Shown: piece after piece, positions 1 through 5,512 of the stretch
Layout: each line of letters begins with the position of its first letter
How positions within the stretch are numbered: the first letter of the stretch is position 1
Assembly (NCBI GenBank): GCA_000753945.1
Contig: JQOA01000262.1
Coordinates: forward strand, 1 to 5,779
Direction of reading: 5' to 3'
From: Smithella sp. D17
GTDB lineage: Bacteria; Desulfobacterota; Syntrophia; Syntrophales; Smithellaceae
DNA: 5,779 bases
Made by a program: the position numbers and the translations under genes
The notes under the pieces: generated by a model
Database searches by the model: none
Seen by the model: the letters and a program-made list of their open reading frames with translations, nothing else
What the model was told of the DNA's origin: nothing

Positions 1-39
1 ACTCACCCCAAATATATTCTTTTAGATGAGCCTTTTGCC
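1..39 (+). repeat. Left copy of 39-bp perfect terminal inverted repeat (displaced lptB fragment)
   Basis: These 39 bases are the exact reverse complement of positions 5741-5779; identity stops at position 40 (C here, where the other copy would give G). Read on the plus strand they encode THPKYILLDEPFA, the Walker B / D-loop region of LptB, after which the frame runs into reverse-complemented coaBC sequence and stops. The piece is therefore a copy of the lptB segment found at the right end of the window, attached to coaBC in inverted orientation. It has no transposase or insertion-sequence context, and it is coding sequence of a housekeeping gene. I read it as a chimeric or assembly-graph join rather than a biological repeat. 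Confidence 0.95.
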
Positions 40-672
40 CGATGATAAATTGGTAATAAAACGTACAGGATCTAAAGGCTCTTCAGTGGGACCGGCTGTA
101 ATTAAAATTTTCACGCCGGCAAAGTCTTTGGGCGTAAGAAGGGTTTCTATTGCTTCGACAATTTCCGCAACATCCGGGAGACGTCCCTTCCCTTTTGTCT
201 TGCATGCAAGTTCACCCTCAGCACTTTCCATTACAGCGTAACCGAATTTTTTAAGTTTATTTATATTTTTCTGAACGATGGGATTGGCAAGCATCTTGTC
301 ATTCATGGCCGGACAAATAAGCGTTGGTTTTTCCTGAGCCATAATTGTAGTAGATAACAAATCATCGCCAATGCCCGAAGCAATTTTTCCGATTATGTTT
401 GCCGTTGCCGGCGCAATAACAAACGCGTCGGCAAATTCCGCAAGTGTTATATGCGCCATTTCATATTTATCCGCCGGAACAAACATATCCGTATAGACCT
501 GATTCTGCGAAAGGGTTTGCAGTGTTAAAGGAGTTATAAATTCCTTTGCGCTTTTCGTCATGATAACTTTTACCTGAGCCCCTTTTTTAATGAGCGCACG
601 AATTAATTCCGCCGCCTTGTAGGCGGCAATGCCTCCGGTAACACCTAAAACAATTTTTTTGTTCTCCAGCAT
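22..672 (-). CDS. coaBC: Phosphopantothenoylcysteine decarboxylase / phosphopantothenate-cysteine ligase, 3' truncated
   Basis: Bifunctional flavoprotein of coenzyme A synthesis. The CoaB part joins cysteine to 4'-phosphopantothenate and the CoaC part decarboxylates the product to 4'-phosphopantetheine. The CoaC domain (about residues 1-180) is complete: the N-terminal flavin-binding VTGGIAAYK (11-19), catalytic His74 in AHITLA, the APATANIIGKIASG segment (88-100), the substrate-clamp motif PAMNDKM (121-127) and the active-site Cys157 before GKGRLPD. CoaB begins at about 188 (KILITAGPTEEPLDPVRF) but breaks inside NLSSGK (208-213), where the family continues MG. The last three residues RLI and the stop at 22-24 come from the attached lptB piece, so genuine coaBC ends near position 34-39. 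About 190 residues are missing (family about 400). The ATG at 672 is preceded by GGGAAGA at 8 nt. It is divergent from the M23 gene. The identification is firm; the end is artificial or rearranged. Confidence 0.95.
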   Translation of the reverse strand: MLENKKIVLGVTGGIAAYKAAELIRALIKKGAQVKVIMTKSAKEFITPLTLQTLSQNQVYTDMFVPADKYEMAHITLAEFADAFVIAPATANIIGKIASGIGDDLLSTTIMAQEKPTLICPAMNDKMLANPIVQKNINKLKKFGYAVMESAEGELACKTKGKGRLPDVAEIVEAIETLLTPKDFAGVKILITAGPTEEPLDPVRFITNLSSGKRLI

Positions 673-680
673 ATCACTAA

Positions 681-687
681 TCTTCCC
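681..687 (-). promoter_or_regulatory. Ribosome binding site of coaBC
   Basis: On the minus strand GGGAAGA lies 8 nt before the ATG at 670-672. It is a moderate Shine-Dalgarno match at normal spacing, and supports this ATG, which also matches the usual start of the Dfp/CoaBC family just before the GGIAAYK motif. Confidence 0.55.
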
Positions 688-745
688 GATATATTTTTAT
701 TCAAACCTCTCATCAGAAATACAACTGCACTCAATCTATTTGCGA

Positions 746-774
746 AATATAACAGCGCTTTTCAACAATATCAA
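746..774 (-). promoter_or_regulatory. Predicted sigma-70-type promoter for coaBC
   Basis: On the minus strand TTGATA (769-774) and TATATT (746-751) are separated by exactly 17 nt. Each box matches five of six consensus positions (TTGACA, TATAAT). Transcription would begin near 739, giving a leader of roughly 65 nt before the coaBC ATG at 672. Seen by eye only; AT-rich intergenic DNA gives chance matches, but spacing, orientation and location all fit. Confidence 0.55.
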
Positions 775-803
775 GGCATAATTATCTTTATTACCTTTAA
801 TAT

Positions 804-822
804 ATTTTAGGAAATTTTAGGA
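804..822. repeat. Short tandem direct repeat between divergent promoters
   Basis: ATTTTAGGA occurs at 804-812 and again at 814-822, a period of 10 bp, about one helical turn. The pair sits between the predicted -35 boxes of the two divergent promoters (769-774 minus, 860-865 plus). It could be a same-face protein binding site or a chance repeat in AT-rich DNA. The rest of the 255-nt intergenic region (673-927) shows no open reading frame, tRNA or strong hairpin that I can see. Confidence 0.35.
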
Positions 823-859
823 TTGTTGAACTAACCTTTGTTTGGCGGGGAAATTTGTC

Positions 860-888
860 TTGCAAAACATCATTAAAGTTATTATAAG
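860..888 (+). promoter_or_regulatory. Predicted sigma-70-type promoter for the M23 peptidase gene
   Basis: TTGCAA (860-865) and TATAAG (883-888) are 17 nt apart, matching four of six and five of six consensus positions. The start would be near 895, leaving a leader of about 33 nt before the ATG at 928. Position and orientation fit the peptidase gene. Confidence 0.5.
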
Positions 889-916
889 CCCCGCAGACGT
901 ATCATCTCACATTTTC

Positions 917-921
917 AGGGG
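917..921 (+). promoter_or_regulatory. Ribosome binding site of the M23 peptidase gene
   Basis: AGGGG followed by A lies 6 nt before the ATG at 928-930. Good strength and spacing; it fixes this start, which also places the hydrophobic signal-anchor correctly at the N-terminus. Confidence 0.6.
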
Positions 922-927
922 ATTATT

Positions 928-2244
928 ATGAAAAGGTTCAATTTATTTTATATCAAAATCTCCATAGCCATTTTAATTATCGCTGCTCTGGGTTGGTTTT
1001 TCTTCGGCAGTTATGTGGAACTAGGGAAACCGGCAATCAGGTTTGCTCAGGGTGTCACCGCCATCGGCAGACAAAAAACATTGGAAATTAATTTTTCCGA
1101 TTCACAGAGCGGTCTTTCCCATTTGAATGTAGAAATCATTCAGGATAACAAAGGCCAGATTTTGGCAGATAAAAAAATAACCTCCAAAGGGAAAAAACAG
1201 GAAATCTTATCCATTGCTGTAAATACAGCTGATTTGAAACTCCATGACGGCCCGGCCACGATCAAAGTCTCGGCTACGGACTATTCTCTTTTCAAAAATC
1301 AAAATATTTTATCCCAAAATGTGAAAATTGATACAATTCCGCCACAGATTAATCTGCTGAAAACCGTTAATTACATAAATCAGGGCGGTACAGGCTTTAT
1401 CGCTTACCAGTCATCTAAAAAAATTACTGATACAGGAGCTTACATTAATAATTGTTTTACTCCCGGCCAAGCCACATTGATTGACAATAAGGCTTCTTAT
1501 GTCATTTATTTCGCAGTACCGATGGATGCAGATAAAACCAAGACCGGAATAATGATTTTCGCTCGTGATGAAGCCGGCAACGAAACAAATGTTGCCTTTC
1601 CCTGCGTTATTAAGGCAAAGAAATTCCGTCACGATAAAATGAATTTGAGTGAAAGTTTTTTGCAACAGAAAATGCCTGAATTTCAAGCAATGATTCCATC
1701 TTTGCAAGGCAAAACTCCACTGGAAGTATTTACCTATATCAATTCTCAAACACGTAACGAAAATTTTCTGACCATTCAAAATATTTGCAAAAAATCTACA
1801 CTTAAAGCTCTTTGGGAAGGAACTTTCCTGCGCATGAGTAATGCGGCGCCCATGGCTCTTTACGGTGATAAGAGAGATTATGTCTTTGATCGTAAAATTG
1901 TCGGTGAATCTATTCACACCGGGGTTGACCTGGCATCCAACGCCCAGGCACCTATTGAGGCAGCCAACAGCGGTGTTGTTGTCTTCATGGGGGCATTGGG
2001 TATTTACGGAAACGCTGTTATTATCGATCACGGCCTGGGATTGTTCAGCTTATACGGTCATTTATCCGTCATTAATACGAGCGTCGGCAAGAATGTGGCG
2101 AAGGGTGAAAAAATCGGCAATTCCGGATTGTCCGGTCTAGCGGGTGGAGATCATCTGCATTTTAGTATTCTTGCCGGTGGACAATTTGTCAATCCGCAGG
2201 AGTGGTGGGATCCGCATTGGATTAAAGACAATATCATCAGGTAA
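928..2244 (+). CDS. Membrane-anchored M23 family metallopeptidase with Ig-like N-terminal region
   Basis: A 438-residue LytM/M23-type zinc peptidase, expected to cleave peptide cross-links of peptidoglycan in the periplasm. A basic start (MKR) is followed by a hydrophobic stretch at about 10-30 with no clear lipobox or signal peptidase site, so it is probably a signal anchor. Residues about 35-230 look like two beta-sandwich Ig-like units: DTIPPQ at 135-140 is a typical boundary and ARDEAGNE at 212-219 a typical terminal strand. Residues about 230-310 form a linker without recognised motif. The peptidase domain (about 315-425) has all expected residues: HTGVD (His330, Asp334), His378 in LYGHLS, and HLH (His409, His411), so zinc would be held by His330, Asp334 and His411, with His378 and His409 catalytic. 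It ends with EWWDPHWIKDNI, which I recall in deltaproteobacterial relatives. Complete active site argues for an active enzyme rather than an EnvC/NlpD-like activator. It is divergent from coaBC and convergent with rapZ; the exact substrate is unknown. Confidence 0.9.
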   Translation: MKRFNLFYIKISIAILIIAALGWFFFGSYVELGKPAIRFAQGVTAIGRQKTLEINFSDSQSGLSHLNVEIIQDNKGQILADKKITSKGKKQEILSIAVNTADLKLHDGPATIKVSATDYSLFKNQNILSQNVKIDTIPPQINLLKTVNYINQGGTGFIAYQSSKKITDTGAYINNCFTPGQATLIDNKASYVIYFAVPMDADKTKTGIMIFARDEAGNETNVAFPCVIKAKKFRHDKMNLSESFLQQKMPEFQAMIPSLQGKTPLEVFTYINSQTRNENFLTIQNICKKSTLKALWEGTFLRMSNAAPMALYGDKRDYVFDRKIVGESIHTGVDLASNAQAPIEAANSGVVVFMGALGIYGNAVIIDHGLGLFSLYGHLSVINTSVGKNVAKGEKIGNSGLSGLAGGDHLHFSILAGGQFVNPQEWWDPHWIKDNIIR

Positions 2245-2260
2245 CAATATTCTTTTCCTT

Positions 2261-2277
2261 CTCTCTAATAAAGAGAG
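2261..2277. terminator. Weak hairpin between convergent genes
   Basis: CTCTCT (2261-2266), loop AATAA and AGAGAG (2272-2277) form a perfect 6-bp stem in the 49-nt space between the stops of the M23 gene and rapZ. Its location fits a shared bidirectional terminator, but neither strand has a proper T-tract directly after the stem, so intrinsic termination would be weak. Confidence 0.3.
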
Positions 2278-2293
2278 TCCTTTAAGAACTATT

Positions 2294-3160
2294 CTAATTT
2301 TTATTAATATCGCGATGGTTTAGATTGACCAAGTACTTCATTGACGAGAAATGCAAGGCCAGTTTATTAGCCATAACTACGGAACGATGCTTGCCGCCCG
2401 TGCAACCCATGGCAATATTCAAGCGCACTTTCCCCTCTTTTTCATACAGGGGAATGAGTAAATTCATCAAATCCAATATTTTTTTCAGAAATTCTTTGCT
2501 TTGTTTGTTATGCATAACGTAGTTCTGCACTTCAACATTATGCCCGTCATAATTTTTTAAATTTTCAACAAAATAAGGGTTGGGCAGAAACCTTACGTCA
2601 AAGACAAGATCAGCATCAGCAGGCAATCCATAACGATAGCCAAAGGAAGTCATATTAATGGCCATTTTCTTCTTTCTGGAGGATGGCAAAAAATGACGTT
2701 GCACTATATCTTTTAGCTGATGAACATTAACAGAAGTTGTATCAATAATTTTATCAGCCATTTTTTTTAAGGATGATAACTTTTCTCTTTCCATCAGGAT
2801 GCCTTCCATAATCATTCCCCTTTCGGAAAGAGGATGAATACGTCTGGTCTCACTAAAGCGATGTAATAGAGATTCGTCGCTGGATTCAAGGAAAAGAATC
2901 TCAATTTTGTATCCTTTTTGCTTTAGTCCCGCAAATATTCGCTCGTACTTATCGAGAAAGCTTCTTTCCCGTAAATCCATGACCATGGCCACTCGTTTTA
3001 TTTCCGGAGAAGAGACTGTTGTTATGGCAAGAAATTTCGGCAACAAAATAACAGGAAGGTTATCGACGCAGAAGAAACCAATATCTTCCAAAGCCCTGAG
3101 TGCAGTACTTTTACCAGAGCCAGAAAGACCGGTGATAATCACGACTCGAAGATTTTTCAT
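2294..3160 (-). CDS. rapZ: RapZ/YvcJ-family P-loop nucleotide-binding protein
   Basis: A complete 288-residue member of the RapZ (formerly YhbJ/YvcJ) family; the E. coli protein has 284 residues. In Enterobacteria RapZ is an RNA-binding adaptor that directs RNase E to the sRNA GlmZ and so controls GlmS and amino-sugar supply; in other lineages its role is less clear. The N-terminal P-loop domain carries the Walker A motif GLSGSGKST (11-19), VDNLP (32-36), VMDLRER (60-66) and TRRIHPL (105-111). The C-terminal domain contains SFGYRYGLP (172-180), DLVFDVRFLPNPYF (184-197), the signature GCTGGKHRSV (252-261) and HRDI (282-285). The start ATG overlaps the ptsN stop as ATGA, with AAGGTGA 7 nt upstream, indicating translational coupling. 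Last gene of the cluster, converging on the M23 gene; the PTS genes (EIIA-Man, HPr, EI) often found after rapZ in deltaproteobacteria are not here. No defect seen. Confidence 0.95.
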   Translation of the reverse strand: MKNLRVVIITGLSGSGKSTALRALEDIGFFCVDNLPVILLPKFLAITTVSSPEIKRVAMVMDLRERSFLDKYERIFAGLKQKGYKIEILFLESSDESLLHRFSETRRIHPLSERGMIMEGILMEREKLSSLKKMADKIIDTTSVNVHQLKDIVQRHFLPSSRKKKMAINMTSFGYRYGLPADADLVFDVRFLPNPYFVENLKNYDGHNVEVQNYVMHNKQSKEFLKKILDLMNLLIPLYEKEGKVRLNIAMGCTGGKHRSVVMANKLALHFSSMKYLVNLNHRDINKN

Positions 3161-3414
3161 TTTTCTGTCACCTTGTTTAATAAGATAAGATCATTAATCG
3201 CGGATGTTTTCCCATGAGGAATAGCGACTCCATCGCCTATTCCGGTAGAACCAAGATTTTCTCTCTGTTGTAAAGTTTCAACAATCAATGACGGGTTAAG
3301 ATTACGGCCACCATGGATTAAGGTATTAACTAACTCAGTCAACACTTGAACTTTTGTTTTGGCCAATAAATTGGCATTGATAAATTCAATTTTAAAAAAT
3401 TGATCCAGTTGCAT
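3157..3414 (-). CDS. ptsN: Truncated PTS IIA-like nitrogen regulatory protein (EIIA-Ntr), N-terminal half only
   Basis: EIIA-Ntr is the last phosphate acceptor of the regulatory nitrogen PTS (EI-Ntr, NPr, EIIA-Ntr), linking nitrogen/carbon state to potassium transport and other targets; it does not carry sugar. This copy has the family N-terminus with ENLGSTGIGDGVAIPHGK (52-69), including the phospho-acceptor His67. It then reads TSAINDLILLNKVTEK and stops at residue 85. The family is about 150 residues, so the second half, which completes the alpha/beta sandwich, is missing and the remnant is unlikely to fold like EIIA. There is no room for the missing part in another frame, because rapZ starts in the last codon. 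The stop/start ATGA overlap and the rapZ Shine-Dalgarno are intact, suggesting an internal deletion of roughly 65-70 codons that kept the junction with rapZ. It may be a natural decayed gene or a deletion made during amplification or assembly. The start ATG follows hpf by 21 nt with a modest TAGGT at 9 nt. Confidence 0.85.
   Translation of the reverse strand: MQLDQFFKIEFINANLLAKTKVQVLTELVNTLIHGGRNLNPSLIVETLQQRENLGSTGIGDGVAIPHGKTSAINDLILLNKVTEK
3168..3174 (-). promoter_or_regulatory. Ribosome binding site of rapZ inside the ptsN end
   Basis: AAGGTGA on the minus strand lies 7 nt before the rapZ ATG and within the last codons of ptsN (NKVTEK). Together with the ATGA overlap this marks a well-formed coupled start, and it shows that the 3' end of ptsN is intact although the gene is short. 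Confidence 0.65.
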
Positions 3415-3435
3415 TTACCATATACCTATCAATAG

Positions 3436-3966
3436 CTAGCTATTTGTCTCGATCAGGACATAATTTCCGTCATCGCGACGATAGACCAGACTTACGTTTT
3501 CAGAAGAAGAATCTCTATAAAGAATAAAGCGATCCTTTGTACCTTCTATCTCCATGATCGCTTCATCAAAAGACATTGGTTTTAATATTACTTTATGCGC
3601 TTCCGCAATTTTAGTTACTGTTGGTTCTTCAGCTTCTTCTTGATCAAGTTTTTCATTGCTTCGGCGAATGCTTCTGGGCTTATGCTCTCTGATTTTTTCT
3701 CTTTGTTTTTTAAGTTGTCTTTCAATTTTTTCTATACAGCTATCGATGGCGAGATGCATATCTTTGGCTTCTTCTTTTGCGTTTATATTCCAGCCGCTGG
3801 AGCTTAGATTTATTTCTGCAAAATGCCTGAATTTTTCCATGGATACTACAATATGAGCTTCGGCCGGCGCGTCTAAATATTTTTTCAGTCTTTGAATTCT
3901 TTCTTCTGCGTAAACTTTTTGCCAGTTCTCCCCTTCACCGTTTCTAAAAGTTACGGAAATCTTCAT
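3436..3966 (-). CDS. hpf: Long-form ribosome hibernation promoting factor
   Basis: HPF binds the 30S decoding/mRNA channel in stationary phase; the long form also dimerises 70S ribosomes to 100S through its C-terminal domain. The N-terminal S30AE-type domain covers about residues 1-98 (MKISVTFRN start, HIVVSMEKFRHFAEINL, a basic helix with IERQLKKQREKI near its end). An acidic/basic linker covers about 99-125. The C-terminal dimerisation domain follows at about 129-173: KPMSFDEAIMEIEG, then LVYRRDDGNYVLIE, the usual RRxDGNYxLIE ending. At 176 residues it is of normal long-form length. I chose the ATG at 3964-3966 because AAGGAGGA sits 7 nt upstream of it; the ATG two codons earlier (3970-3972) directly abuts that site and would give 178 residues. 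It lies 47 nt after the rpoN stop, in the usual position of the sigma-54 modulation protein gene, and likely shares its transcript. Confidence 0.95.
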   Translation of the reverse strand: MKISVTFRNGEGENWQKVYAEERIQRLKKYLDAPAEAHIVVSMEKFRHFAEINLSSSGWNINAKEEAKDMHLAIDSCIEKIERQLKKQREKIREHKPRSIRRSNEKLDQEEAEEPTVTKIAEAHKVILKPMSFDEAIMEIEGTKDRFILYRDSSSENVSLVYRRDDGNYVLIETNS

Positions 3967-3972
3967 AATCAT

Positions 3973-3980
3973 TCCTCCTT
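3973..3980 (-). promoter_or_regulatory. Strong ribosome binding site deciding the hpf start
   Basis: AAGGAGGA on the minus strand is a near-perfect Shine-Dalgarno. It is 7 nt from the ATG at 3964-3966 but has no spacing to the ATG at 3970-3972, so it selects the downstream start. It is the strongest ribosome binding site in the cluster, in line with HPF being made at high levels. Confidence 0.75.
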
Positions 3981-4013
3981 AATTAATTTAATCAGCTCAA
4001 CATTACAATAATC

Positions 4014-5486
4014 TTAAAAATATTTCTTTCTCTTAGATGAAGGTAATATTCCCATCATGTCCCTATACTTAGCAACGGTGCGCCTGGCTATATTTATTCC
4101 CTTTGCTTGCAGTATCTTAACAATTTCGCAATCACTGTAAGGTTTTTTGGGCGCTTCGCCGTTGACTATTTGCTTTATTTCTTCTTTGACACTCTTCGAA
4201 GCAATATTTCCCTCGGATGTTCTTTTAATGGAACTGCCAAAGAAATATTTCATTTCAAAAATACCCTGTGGCGAATGCACATATTTGTTATTTACTACAC
4301 GGCTAATGGTGGATTCATGCATTTCTATATCATTGGCAATATCGTGCAGCACCAGAGGTTTAAGGAAATCAATACCAAGGTCAAAAAATTCTTTTTGAAA
4401 TTTGACGATGCTTTCCACAACTTTATATATCGTCTTCTGCCTTTGCTGTATGCTCTTAATCAGCCATGTAGCCGACTGCACTTTATCTTTTATATATTTT
4501 TTCCCGTTTTCTTCCTCGTAATGACCATGATCGGCAAGCCCCGCCATAATTTCACGGTAAAAATTACTTATGCGTAAACGCGGCAAGCCATCATCATTAA
4601 GAATTATTTTATATTCATCTCCCACTTTTATTATATAAGCATCGGGAATGATCGGTTGAATCTTTTCTTCGGAATAAATACCTCCTGGTTTGGGATTCAT
4701 TCCGCTGATCAATAATACAGCCAGTTCCACTTCGCGCAGAGGAACTTTTAATTTATGCGCAATATGGACATAATTTTTCAATTCCAGATCTTTAAGATAA
4801 TCCTTGATGATAACTTCAATGATCTTATTCTTCACGCCCAGCATTCTTGCTTGAATTAAGAGACATTCCTGCAGATTACGGGCGGCAATTCCAGGTGGAT
4901 CGAATTCCTGTACCTTTTGCAAAACAGTTTCGACAAATTCCTCGCTTACATTTTCCAGTTGCATGATTTCTGAAACGGTCGCACATAAATAACCATTTTG
5001 ATCAAGATTGCCGACAATTTGAGTGCCGATACGCGTTTCATCTTCATTAAAAGATGAAAGATTCATCTGCCACATCAAGTGTTTTGTCAGCGACTGGCCT
5101 TCGGTAAGAACATTATCCCACGATGTTGCTTCCCCATCTCTGCCGCCGTAAGTTACGCCTACCGGACCGTAATCTTCAAGATAATTAGCCCAGTCAAATT
5201 CTTCGCGACCATCTCCTTCCCCGGTCAGCTCTTTTGCCCGCTCGACTATTTTTAAATCTTCACGTTCAACAGATTGGACATCTTCTCCGATTTCCGCATG
5301 AGTTTCCTCTTCATTTCCTTCGTCCGGGGAAACTTCTTCCAAAAGAGGATTTTCTTCCATTTCCTGACTAATTGTTTCGATAAGTTCCTGCCGGGACAAC
5401 TGCAACAACTTCATAGCCTGCTGCAGTTGAGGAGTCATGATCAACTGTTGGGTAAGTTTTAAACTCTGTTTTAGCTCAAACGCCAT
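4014..5486 (-). CDS. rpoN: RNA polymerase sigma-54 factor
   Basis: Alternative sigma factor that directs RNA polymerase to -24/-12 promoters and needs an AAA+ enhancer-binding activator to melt DNA. At 490 residues it is complete. Region I (about 1-50) is glutamine/leucine rich (LKLTQQLIMTPQLQQAMKLL), the part that contacts activators and the -12 fork. Region II (about 50-125) is acidic and variable. The core-binding region includes FDPPGIAARNLQECLL (195-210) and NPKPGG (264-269). The helix-turn-helix area is about 378-402 (LHDIANDIEMHESTISRVV), and the RpoN box ARRTVAKYRD is at 467-476, with Asp where Glu is usual, a conservative change. The ATG at 5486 gives the canonical N-terminus, but I see no Shine-Dalgarno close to it; the leader is AT-rich and an AGGA lies about 26 nt upstream, overlapping the lptB stop region. 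It follows lptB by 26 nt and precedes hpf, the classical order. Confidence 0.98.
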   Translation of the reverse strand: MAFELKQSLKLTQQLIMTPQLQQAMKLLQLSRQELIETISQEMEENPLLEEVSPDEGNEEETHAEIGEDVQSVEREDLKIVERAKELTGEGDGREEFDWANYLEDYGPVGVTYGGRDGEATSWDNVLTEGQSLTKHLMWQMNLSSFNEDETRIGTQIVGNLDQNGYLCATVSEIMQLENVSEEFVETVLQKVQEFDPPGIAARNLQECLLIQARMLGVKNKIIEVIIKDYLKDLELKNYVHIAHKLKVPLREVELAVLLISGMNPKPGGIYSEEKIQPIIPDAYIIKVGDEYKIILNDDGLPRLRISNFYREIMAGLADHGHYEEENGKKYIKDKVQSATWLIKSIQQRQKTIYKVVESIVKFQKEFFDLGIDFLKPLVLHDIANDIEMHESTISRVVNNKYVHSPQGIFEMKYFFGSSIKRTSEGNIASKSVKEEIKQIVNGEAPKKPYSDCEIVKILQAKGINIARRTVAKYRDMMGILPSSKRKKYF

Positions 5487-5512
5487 AATAAAATACTTGT
5501 TTTAAATAATTC

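Noticed and set aside
1..39. Terminal inverted repeats of a transposon or linear replicon
   Set aside because: The repeat is lptB coding sequence in frame at the right end; there is no transposase, and everything between the ends is housekeeping genes in a conserved order.
281..298. Sigma-54-like TTGGCAAGCATCTTGT on the plus strand
   Set aside because: It lies inside coaBC on the antisense strand, has GT instead of GC at -12, and no gene lies downstream in that orientation.
843..864. Sigma-54 (-24/-12) promoter for the M23 gene (TGGCGGGG...TTGCA)
   Set aside because: The GG and GC elements are not 10 nt apart: the best pairing (849-850 with 862-863) has 11 nt between them and the TGGC pairing 16. 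The spacing is strict for sigma-54.
1411..2031. 206-codon open frame on the minus strand inside the M23 gene
   Set aside because: It lies wholly opposite a well-supported peptidase with intact catalytic motifs, has no recognisable domain and a Cys/His/Asn-rich composition typical of antisense reading.
3431..3444. 14-bp perfect palindrome AATAGCTAGCTATT at the hpf stop codon
   Set aside because: Too short and AT-rich to be a stable hairpin (no loop), no T-tract and no repeat elsewhere; probably chance, though an operator cannot be excluded.
3970..3972. Upstream ATG as start of hpf
   Set aside because: It abuts the AAGGAGGA site with no spacing; the ATG two codons later is 7 nt away and gives the usual MKISVTFRN start.
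4107..4577. 156-codon open frame on the plus strand inside rpoN
   Set aside because: Phe/Tyr/Ile-rich antisense shadow of rpoN, with no domain and no convincing start site.
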